A DNA stretch of 13,378 bases. Origin: an uncultured Clostridia bacterium (lineage in GTDB: Bacteria; Bacillota; Clostridia; TANB77; CAG-508). The DNA lies in NCBI GenBank assembly GCA_944390505.1, contig CALXQF010000024.1:1-13378 (forward strand). The letters run 5' to 3'. Made by a program: the position numbers and the translations under genes. Below are positions 8,464-13,378 of this stretch, one piece after another. The first letter of the stretch is position 1. Each line of letters begins with the position of its first letter. The notes beneath the pieces are model-generated. The model was not told the origin of the DNA. It saw only the letters and a list, made by a program, of their open reading frames with translations, and made no database searches.

Positions 8464-8492
8464 ATCATAACATAAGTTCATACATAAAACAA
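8464..8492 (-). promoter_or_regulatory. Promoter for lemA-htpX
   Basis: Read leftward, TTGTTT (8487-8492) and TATGAT (8464-8469) are spaced by exactly 17 bp and sit about 30 bp before the lemA start. The spacing and position make this a good sigma-A candidate. Confidence 0.6.
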
Positions 8493-8532
8493 TAGAATAA
8501 AGGTAAGTTTTACAAACTGTAGTTACTAGATA

Positions 8533-8741
8533 GTTACAATTCACAGTCATTTATATTTAATATATATAGTAACTGTTATATATGTATTTTTATTTACGTC
8601 CCCCAACTGCGTAAGAAAGTGTATTTGAAATTTTACAAAAAATTTCAAACACTTTCTAACTTGTCGGTCCCCACCTTAAGACTCCAATAAAAAACATATA
8701 TAACAGTTACTTGAAATTAATTACTGGCTGTGAATTGTAAC
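8533..8741 (+). repeat. Palindromic structured element, copy A
   Basis: The outer arms are GTTACAATTCACAG (8533-8546) and its exact complement (8728-8741). Inside them, an 18-bp perfect arm pair runs 8568-8585 with 8694-8711 (GTAACTGTTATATATGT and complement). The core between these holds three hairpins. The first is TTACG/CGTAA (8594-8598 with 8610-8614) with the C-rich loop TCCCCCAACTG. The second is a long stem of 8 plus 11 bp with a 2-nt bulge (8614-8634 with 8639-8657) and the loop ACAA. The third is GGT/ACC (8666-8668 with 8673-8675) with loop CCCC, inside CTT/AAG. No protein-coding frame fits. The orientation of function is unknown; the minus strand would show G-rich loops. A second copy lies at 10870-11096. 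Confidence 0.85.
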
Positions 8742-8774
8742 AACTATATTAAAAAATTTCAAAAAAAATCATAA

Positions 8775-8802
8775 TTGTGTACAAGTTAGCATATAATATA
8801 GT
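8775..8802 (+). promoter_or_regulatory. Possible upstream promoter of the hydrolase gene
   Basis: TTGTGT (8775-8780) and TATAGT (8797-8802) are 16 bp apart. The context (GTACA, then ATATAGTATA) resembles the candidate before the WG-repeat gene. It lies about 90 bp upstream of the consensus promoter of the same gene, so a tandem arrangement is possible. Confidence 0.3.
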
Positions 8803-8888
8803 ATAAGCGAATCTTTGAAATTCATTATAAAAAAGGTAAAACTTCTAAAAGCAATTGATACCAAGGTTTGTAAAAATTAGACGAAAAT

Positions 8889-8917
8889 TTGACAGGATTT
8901 TTCAAAAATGGTATAAT
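8889..8917 (+). promoter_or_regulatory. Consensus sigma-A promoter of the secreted hydrolase gene
   Basis: TTGACA (8889-8894) and TATAAT (8912-8917) are perfect consensus hexamers with an ideal 17-bp spacer. The expected transcript starts around 8924, just before the ribosome site AAAGGAGG (8933-8940). It therefore rules out start codons further upstream and fixes the gene start at 8954. Confidence 0.85.
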
Positions 8918-8953
8918 ATAGATGTTGCTTTTAAAGGAGGGAACAAATTTAAT

Positions 8954-9955
8954 ATGAAAAATGATGATAAAGCATCAATATCGCTGAAAAAGATTTTATG
9001 CATTAGTATATTATTTATCTTCATTATGTCAGTAGCAGTATTTGCTGGAAATGTAAAGTTAAATAATGTCAAAATCATTCTTTCAAGTGGATATGAAATT
9101 AATGTATTAACTAGCAAAACTAAAATTTCAGAAATACTTGATGAAAATCATATTATACTAGCAGAAGATGAAAAGGCAGTTCCAGATTTAGAAGAGGAAT
9201 TGTCAGACAATAATACAATTAAAATTATACAAAAAACGGAAGAAGAAATTGAATTACCAGATGTGGTAGAAAGTTCTGAAGATGTTACTGCAGAAGAAGT
9301 TTTAAGTAGCTATGATACTATCACCGAAAAAATCGAAGTGGAAAAAGTAACCATTCCTTATGAAACTGTTACAAAAAATGTAGCAACAGGAACAGGTGCA
9401 AAGCAGGATAAAGTTGTACAATATGGTGTAGATGGTTTAAAAGAAGTTACTTATAAAGTAAAATACCAAAATGATAAACAAATTGAGAAAAAAGAAATTT
9501 CTTCAAAAATTATTCGTGAACCAGTAGACAAAATTGTAGAAGTTAGAAATAAACAAGTTACCTCAAGAGGTGGCACAAAAGTTAGATATGCTGGTAAATG
9601 GAGTTATACAGATGCAGAACTTGATTTATTATGTGCAATCACTGCACAAGAATGTAGTTCAAGTTATAGTGGTGCATTAGCAGTTATTACTTGTGCTGCT
9701 AACAGAGCAGAAAGTAGTAGATGGAGAAGCTATGGCTCAGATCCATTAAGTCAATATAAAGCACCATATCAATTCTGTTATACTATTGATAGCCACTGGA
9801 AAAGAAGATTAAATGGTAATTATCCATCATATGTAAAACAAGCTGTAATTGATGCCTTAAATGGAAAAAGAAACCACAATTACTTATCATTTAGAGCAGC
9901 TGGATTTGCAAGTGGTGTGAATATAGGTGGTAATGTATATTTTAATGCAATGTAA
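8954..9955 (+). CDS. Secreted DUF348-G5-SleB-type cell-wall hydrolase
   Basis: The protein has 333 residues from the ATG at 8954. A signal peptide or anchor helix (about 12-32, ILCISILFIFIMSVAVFAG) sends it outside. A DUF348 domain follows (about 34-94, VKIILSSGYEINVLTSKTKI), then an acidic linker. A G5 domain (about 120-200, from TITEKIEVEKVTIPYETV to KIVEVRNK) probably binds peptidoglycan or glycans. The C-terminal part (about 218-333) matches the SleB/Hydrolase_2 fold. It starts SYTDAELDLLCAITAQECS, with Glu233 in the place of the family's catalytic Glu, and continues with ALAVITCAANRAES and the YPSYVKQAVIDALNG helix. The first two domains recall YabE or Rpf-like proteins, but the usual 3D or lysozyme-like end is replaced by the SleB-type domain. 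Whether it acts on spore cortex or vegetative wall is open. The longer frame from a TTG at 8855 is rejected because the promoter lies inside it. A terminator follows the stop. Confidence 0.88.
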   Translation: MKNDDKASISLKKILCISILFIFIMSVAVFAGNVKLNNVKIILSSGYEINVLTSKTKISEILDENHIILAEDEKAVPDLEEELSDNNTIKIIQKTEEEIELPDVVESSEDVTAEEVLSSYDTITEKIEVEKVTIPYETVTKNVATGTGAKQDKVVQYGVDGLKEVTYKVKYQNDKQIEKKEISSKIIREPVDKIVEVRNKQVTSRGGTKVRYAGKWSYTDAELDLLCAITAQECSSSYSGALAVITCAANRAESSRWRSYGSDPLSQYKAPYQFCYTIDSHWKRRLNGNYPSYVKQAVIDALNGKRNHNYLSFRAAGFASGVNIGGNVYFNAM

Positions 9956-9968
9956 TATTGTAAAATAT

Positions 9969-10010
9969 ATAAGATAGTAATATTCAGCAGTATTACTATC
10001 TTATTTTGTA
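9969..10010 (+). terminator. Rho-independent terminator after the hydrolase gene
   Basis: The stem TAAGATAGTAATA with its complement, extended by one A/T pair, gives 14 bp around the 8-nt loop TTCAGCAG (9969-10004). ATTTTGT follows. It begins 13 bp after the stop codon. Confidence 0.75.
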
Positions 10011-10088
10011 TGACATAGGTATAAAAGATAATGCAACTTTACTCTTTCCTAGCTAGAGCAATATATAGTGAAAGGAATGACACAAAAT

Positions 10089-10853
10089 ATGAAACTAATT
10101 TCTTGGAATGTAAATGGATTAAGAGCAGCAATACAAAAGGGGTTTGCACAATTTTTTCAAACAGTAGATGCAGACATATTTTGTATACAAGAAACGAAAA
10201 TGCAAGAAGACCAAATTGACTTAAGCATTGAAAATATTTTTGAAGGCTATTATGCCTATTGGAATAGTGCAGTAAAAAAAGGTTATTCAGGAACTGCAGT
10301 TTTTACAAAACAAAAACCAATGAAAGTAACTTATGGAATTGGAATAGAGAAACATGATACAGAAGGAAGAGTAATTACTTTAGAATTTGAAGATTTCTAC
10401 TTAGTTAATTGTTATACACCAAATTCTAAAAGAGAATTAGAGAGATTAGAATATAGAATGATTTGGGAGGATGCATTTCGAAATTATTTATTACAGTTAG
10501 ATAAAGAAAAACCAGTTATCTTATGTGGAGATTTAAATGTTGCACATGAAGAAATTGATTTAAAAAATCCAAAAACAAATAGGCATAATGCAGGATTTAC
10601 AGATGAAGAAAGAACAAAAATGACTAGTTTATTAGATTCTGGTTTTACGGATAGTTTTCGATATTTATATCCTGATAAAGAAAATTGTTATACTTGGTGG
10701 TCCTATATGTTCCATGCAAGAGAAAAAAATGCAGGTTGGAGAATTGATTATTTTATTGTTTCAAAATCAATAGAAAGTAAAATTAAAGATAGTATCATTT
10801 ATGCAGAAGTATTGGGAAGCGACCATTGTCCAGTTGGATTAGAAATAGGTTAA
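10089..10853 (+). CDS. xth: Exodeoxyribonuclease III (AP endonuclease)
   Basis: This enzyme repairs abasic sites and removes blocked 3' ends in the cytosol. From the ATG at 10089 it has 254 residues, the normal ExoIII/ExoA length, and begins MKLISWNVNGLRAA, the exact family start. Metal and catalytic residues of the EEP fold are all visible: Asn7 in SWNVNG, Glu35 in IQETK, Tyr109 in CYTPNS, Asp148 and Asn150 in GDLNVAH, Asp220 in GWRIDYF, and Asp245-His246 in GSDHCPV. The CYTWWSYMFHAREKNAGWR stretch is typical. Upstream in-frame starts (10068, 10077) sit on or next to the AAAGGA site (10071-10076) and are unlikely. That site is 12 bases before the chosen start, similar to spacings seen for the hydrolase and htpX. 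A copy of the palindromic element begins 17 bp after the stop. Confidence 0.96.
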   Translation: MKLISWNVNGLRAAIQKGFAQFFQTVDADIFCIQETKMQEDQIDLSIENIFEGYYAYWNSAVKKGYSGTAVFTKQKPMKVTYGIGIEKHDTEGRVITLEFEDFYLVNCYTPNSKRELERLEYRMIWEDAFRNYLLQLDKEKPVILCGDLNVAHEEIDLKNPKTNRHNAGFTDEERTKMTSLLDSGFTDSFRYLYPDKENCYTWWSYMFHAREKNAGWRIDYFIVSKSIESKIKDSIIYAEVLGSDHCPVGLEIG

Positions 10854-10869
10854 GTAAAACATTATATAA

Positions 10870-11096
10870 AATCAGTTGTAACAATTCACAGTTTGTAATA
10901 TTCAATATACATGGTAAATGTTATATATGTATTTTTATTTACGTCCCCCAACTACGTAAGAAAGTGTATTTGAAATTTTATAATAAAAATTTCAAACACT
11001 TTCTAACTTGTCGGTCCCCACCTTAAGACTTCAATAAAAACACATATATAACATTCAATTGAGATAACTGTGAACTGTGAATTGTTACAATTGATT
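10870..11096 (+). repeat. Palindromic structured element, copy B
   Basis: The outer arms cover 24 bp (10870-10893 with 11073-11096) with a single G·T mismatch, centred on TTGTAACAATTCACAGTT. The second arm pair is AATGTTATATATGT with its complement (10917-10930 with 11042-11055). The core (10919-11053) is nearly identical to copy A: the C-rich loop differs by one base, the central loop is ATAATA instead of ACAA, and there is one C-to-T change in a linker. The inner right arm is followed by a tandem AACTGTG (11066-11079). It fills the gap between xth and the transporter gene. It may also act as the xth terminator, since no other hairpin is present. A short open frame across it is not supported as a gene. 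Confidence 0.85.
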
Positions 11097-11110
11097 GTCA
11101 ATTTTATATA
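11082..11110 (+). promoter_or_regulatory. Possible transporter promoter using the repeat's right arm as -35
   Basis: TTGTTA (11082-11087), inside the right terminal arm of copy B, is 17 bp from TATATA (11105-11110). This would place transcription start about 35 bp before the transporter's start codon. The hexamers are imperfect and the region AT-rich. Confidence 0.35.
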
Positions 11111-11152
11111 GAATTTAGATGTAAATAGAAATTAAAAGAAAGGGAGAAATTA

Positions 11153-12310
11153 ATGGAAGAAAAAAAGAAGGAAACTAAAAAATGGTTTTACTGGTTTATT
11201 TTAGCAGTTTGCGTAATTATTGTTTATAAATTAATTGATAATATTGGTCCAATTACTATATGGGTAAAAGGATTACTAAATGTTTTAATGCCATTTATTA
11301 TCGGTTTGTTAATAGCATATTTATTATATCTTCCTTGCAGAAAAGTAGAAAGCCTATATAAAAAAGTAAAAAAATCAAAATGGATTAGGAAAAAAGCAAG
11401 AGTCCTATCTGTTATTACAGTATATATTATTGCTATATTACTTATCATATTAGCACTAAATTTTGTTATTCCAAATGTTTTAAAAAGTATTACGGATTTT
11501 GTAAATAATTTTGGAAATTATTATAACAATGCAATGAACACGATAGAACAAATGCCAGAAGATTCTTTTTGGAAGAATGATATAGTAATGAATTTAGTAC
11601 AAAATATTAGCGAAATTGATTTTAAGCAATTCTTTAATTTAGAAAGATTAGCACAATATGCTCAAGGTGCTATCAGTGCTGTAAGTGGAATTTTTAATGT
11701 TTTTGTATCATTTATTGTATCTGTTTATTTATTAATGGAAAGAAGACAGATTTTAGATTTCTTGAAGAAAGTAGCAGGGGCTGTTTTTCAGAAAGATACA
11801 TATGAACTTATTAGCAAATATTTTAATAAATCTAATGAAGTATTCTTTAGATTTATTTCAAGTCAAGTGTTAGATGCAATCGTCGTTGGAGTATTAACTT
11901 CTGTTGCTATGTCAATTTTAGGAGTAAGATATGCTGTATTATTAGGATTTATGATAGGCTTATTTAATTTAATTCCTTATTTTGGAGCAATTATAGCAGT
12001 AATTATTGCAATTGTTATTACCTTATTTACAGGTGGAATAGGTCAGGCAGTACTAATGGCAATTATTGTGATTATTTTGCAACAAATTGATGCCAATATT
12101 ATTAATCCAAAGATTGTAGGTAATTCTTTATCGATTAGTCCATTACTTGTTATTTTTGCTGTAACAATAGGTGGTGCATATTTTGGAATTTTAGGAATGT
12201 TTTTAGCAGTACCAATATTTACGGTAATAAAATTATTAATAGAAGAGTATATAGAATATAAAAATAAACATAGGGGTGGTTTGGAATCTATCCAAAAAGA
12301 ACTTAAATAA
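11153..12310 (+). CDS. AI-2E / PerM-family membrane transporter
   Basis: This 385-residue membrane protein belongs to the AI-2E transporter family (also PerM, YtvI or TqsA-like). Members are assigned variously to autoinducer export, ion exchange or unknown transport. Membrane segments are seen at about residues 10-28, 38-58, 82-104, 182-198 and then a dense hydrophobic block at 235-372. A soluble helical stretch lies between the third and fourth (about 105-180). Family motifs include NLIPYFGAIIAVI and QQIDANIINPKIVGNSLSISPL, the most conserved part, and the end GILGMFLAVPIFTVIKLL. AGGGAG lies six bases before the ATG. It stands alone between copy B and the toxin locus, so the transported compound cannot be guessed from context; AI-2 itself should not be assumed. 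Family confidence high, substrate unknown. Confidence 0.9.
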   Translation: MEEKKKETKKWFYWFILAVCVIIVYKLIDNIGPITIWVKGLLNVLMPFIIGLLIAYLLYLPCRKVESLYKKVKKSKWIRKKARVLSVITVYIIAILLIILALNFVIPNVLKSITDFVNNFGNYYNNAMNTIEQMPEDSFWKNDIVMNLVQNISEIDFKQFFNLERLAQYAQGAISAVSGIFNVFVSFIVSVYLLMERRQILDFLKKVAGAVFQKDTYELISKYFNKSNEVFFRFISSQVLDAIVVGVLTSVAMSILGVRYAVLLGFMIGLFNLIPYFGAIIAVIIAIVITLFTGGIGQAVLMAIIVIILQQIDANIINPKIVGNSLSISPLLVIFAVTIGGAYFGILGMFLAVPIFTVIKLLIEEYIEYKNKHRGGLESIQKELK

Positions 12311-12355
12311 TCAGTAATAAAGAATAAATTTTTATAAATCAGCAAAGACTAAAAA

Positions 12356-12700
12356 TTAAATTTCAAAATAGTTTCTAAAATAATTATGTATTGTTAGAAC
12401 ATGATTAAAATCTTGTTTACAATTTATAATATTAAATACACGAATAATATCTTTAGAATCATATATGTAATACATAATTCAATAGCCTGACTTTCGGTTT
12501 TTACGATATATAATCTCTCTAAAATGCTTGTCAGATATTTCTGGAATATATCTTCCAATATATGGAGTATCAGCTAAACTTTTTATATGTTCAGTTATAG
12601 CAAAATCTGTACTGATAGCATTTTTGAGAGAATATTGTAAATTATAATGAAATATATCATCTAACCCTTTTTTAGCCAAATTTTCTATTATAATTTTCAT
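12356..12700 (-). pseudogene. RelE/ParE-family toxin interrupted by an in-frame TGA
   Basis: The start is taken as the ATG at 12698-12700, with AGAGAGG eight bases upstream, giving MKIIIENLAKKGLDDIF. ParE/RelE features are a first strand, a helix pair with YSLKNA and HIKSLADTPYIGRY, and REIIYRK. The frame stops at TGA (12479-12481) after RKSGY. The same frame then continues without a shift for 40 more codons, through IMYYIYDSKD, RVFNIINCKQDFNHVL and HNYFRNYF to a TAA at 12356. That continuation is the expected last strands and C-terminus of such toxins, including the conserved HNYF-type end. The TGA most likely replaced an Arg codon (CGA or AGA) by one substitution. The truncated product lacks catalytic or binding strands and is probably inactive. 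It overlaps the antitoxin gene by 29 bp. Translational readthrough or a sequencing error are the alternatives. Confidence 0.75.
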
Positions 12701-12893
12701 ATAGAGCCTCTCTTTCTGCCACAAAGTCTTCTAGCGGAATACCTTTTCCTTGATTCATTTCATTGACACCTTTGGCTATTCCTATTAATACATATAAGTT
12801 ATAAAGAGAATCAAAAAATGTTTCGTTATCTTTAGATTTTTTTAACAAGTCAACAATTTTTTCAATTTTAATTTCTTCGTTTTGTACTTTCAT
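12672..12893 (-). CDS. Probable type II antitoxin of the RelE/ParE toxin
   Basis: This 73-residue acidic and helical protein ends inside the toxin gene, the usual order of antitoxin first and toxin second. It opens with an amphipathic segment MKVQNEEIKIEKIVDLLKKS and continues through a helix, LYNLYVLIGIAKGVNEMNQG. It ends with KGIPLEDFVAEREALYENYNR, resembling the G-x(2-4)-G-(K/R)-x(2-3)-(S/T/L)-(L/H)-(E/D)-(E/D) stretch of many RelB- or DUF-type antitoxins, which wraps the toxin. No clear DNA-binding ribbon-helix-helix or HTH is visible, so autoregulation may depend on another protein. AAAGGA lies about 12 bases before the ATG, inside the end of the upstream gene. It appears intact while its toxin is broken. 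Family name cannot be fixed by eye. Confidence 0.65.
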   Translation of the reverse strand: MKVQNEEIKIEKIVDLLKKSKDNETFFDSLYNLYVLIGIAKGVNEMNQGKGIPLEDFVAEREALYENYNRKFG

Positions 12894-12900
12894 AATAAAA

Positions 12901-13134
12901 TCAGTCCTTTCTAATTATTTTTTCTTGAAATATCATTTGTGGATTATGAGCAGTCAAAATGCTTTGAATACACATTTTATCATTTTTATTTAAGTCATTT
13001 GTTCCAAAAAGTTCAACATATTTATTTGTTACATCTTGGAGAATAAGAATGATTTCTTTTGTCTTTAGTTCTTCATCAATATCATAGGGCAATGCTTCAA
13101 TAGCCTTTATAAAGTTTTCTCTAACATTTGACAT
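12901..13134 (-). CDS. Small hypothetical protein, first gene of the toxin-antitoxin locus
   Basis: This 77-residue protein is not recognised. It begins MSNVRENFIKAIEALPYDID and ends with a TGA only seven bases before the antitoxin start, so the three small genes form one leftward operon. It is predicted mostly helical (RENFIKAIEALP, TKEIILILQDVTNKYVELFG), acidic overall, with no membrane segment and no obvious DNA-binding motif. GTAGG lies about eight bases before its ATG. Tight spacing and gene order suggest a helper or regulator of the toxin-antitoxin pair, but this is only context. Confidence 0.6.
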   Translation of the reverse strand: MSNVRENFIKAIEALPYDIDEELKTKEIILILQDVTNKYVELFGTNDLNKNDKMCIQSILTAHNPQMIFQEKIIRKD

Positions 13135-13155
13135 AATAAACCTACTTTCAGAGTT

Positions 13156-13164
13156 AGTATATCA
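13156..13164 (-). promoter_or_regulatory. Extended -10 promoter of the toxin-antitoxin operon
   Basis: Read leftward the sequence is TGATATACT, an extended -10 (TGN plus TATACT), about 22 bases before the first start codon. No good -35 is seen 17 bp upstream, as is usual for extended -10 promoters. Confidence 0.4.
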
Positions 13165-13208
13165 CAGAGTGAATGAAAATACTATTATTTCTTTATAAAT
13201 TCTAATAA

Positions 13209-13258
13209 ATTTTACACTACATAATATTGAGTATTTTTGCGAAAATGTGATGTAAAAT
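13209..13258. repeat. Imperfect inverted repeat between divergent transcription units
   Basis: ATTTTACACTACAT (13209-13222) and ATGTGATGTAAAAT (13245-13258) are inverted with 12 of 14 positions paired around a 22-nt centre. It lies between the leftward toxin operon and rightward promoter-like sequences. An operator or a weak terminator are both possible. Confidence 0.3.
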
Positions 13259-13304
13259 ATTCATAAAACCTTAATAATTTAGGCTCTTTTTTCTTAATAA
13301 TTTC

Positions 13305-13350
13305 ATGCTATACTATTCATGTAGCATAAATAAAGGGGTTATGGTATAAT
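13305..13350 (+). promoter_or_regulatory. Rightward promoter-like sequences with a short inverted repeat
   Basis: Two extended -10 motifs point out of the window: TGCTATACT (13306-13314) and TGGTATAAT (13342-13350). ATGCTA (13305-13310) and TAGCAT (13322-13327) form an inverted repeat over the first. The gene they would serve lies past the right edge, so their role cannot be confirmed. No gene is seen between 13135 and the end of the window. Confidence 0.35.
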
Positions 13351-13378
13351 AGTATTGGTTATTAATGCTTTACTTAGT

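Noticed and set aside
8533..8741. IS200/IS605-type or group II intron remnant
   Set aside because: The element has true terminal inverted arms and no transposase or reverse-transcriptase fragment. I see no catalytic intron motifs such as the domain V hairpin.
8855..8953. N-terminal extension of the hydrolase from a TTG at 8855
   Set aside because: A consensus promoter (8889-8917) lies within it, and the strong ribosome site and signal peptide match the ATG at 8954.
10031..10219. 62-codon frame overlapping the start of xth
   Set aside because: It is in a different frame from the highly conserved exonuclease III sequence and shows no support of its own.
10826..11026. 66-codon open frame overlapping the end of xth and most of copy B
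   Set aside because: It starts inside xth without a ribosome site and runs through hairpin arms. The repeat's changes follow pairing, not codons, and its Cys-rich look comes from the palindromes.
8533..11096. CRISPR array
   Set aside because: Only two large copies 2.3 kb apart with genes between them; no short, regularly spaced repeats and no cas genes in the window.
12328..12357. Hairpin AATTTTTA/TAAAAATT downstream of the transporter gene as a terminator
   Set aside because: The stem has eight A/T pairs only and a 14-base loop, so it is no better than chance in this AT-rich DNA.
1091..12481. Reassigned stop codons (TAA in the surface gene, TGA in the toxin)
   Set aside because: Other clear genes end at TAA, and TGA ends the small gene at 12901. 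Long conserved genes contain no in-frame TGA or TAA, so two independent nonsense mutations are simpler.

Overview
The window is very AT-rich, uses strong AGGAGG-type ribosome sites and the standard bacterial code, and carries a SleB-type cell-wall hydrolase. Together these suggest a low-GC Gram-positive of the Clostridia, probably an uncultured gut-type lineage. That placement is inferred from composition and gene families; nothing in the window names the organism. Genes are short-spaced and mostly housekeeping, framed by mobile or decaying DNA at both ends.

Left end (1-2458): the C-terminal tail of a large serine recombinase runs into a gene that starts in the middle of a type IV pilin-like N-terminal helix. 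The recombinase element therefore appears to have integrated into, and beheaded, a large surface-protein gene. That gene, with FN3-like repeats and a DnaJ-like Cys-rich tail, also carries an in-frame TAA. Middle-left (2459-5342): a membrane-anchored WG-repeat protein and an unrecognised tail-anchored protein form a two-gene unit.

Core (5482-12310): acpS-tatD form an operon, facing a lemA-htpX membrane quality-control operon across a shared terminator hairpin. A secreted DUF348-G5-SleB-type hydrolase with a consensus promoter follows, then exonuclease III and an AI-2E/PerM-family transporter.

The most notable unexplained structure is a roughly 210-230 bp element present twice in the same orientation (8533-8741 and 10870-11096), plus a shorter relic at 5373-5437. 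It has nested inverted-repeat arms around a nearly invariant core of three hairpins, two of them with C-rich loops (G-rich on the other strand). Differences between the two copies fall in loops or are compensated across arms. It behaves like a structured non-coding repeat (MITE or RNA element) that I cannot match to a known family.

Right end (12356-13378): a leftward toxin-antitoxin locus of three small genes, in which the RelE/ParE toxin is cut by an in-frame TGA. Beyond it is a regulatory stretch with possible promoters firing out of the window.
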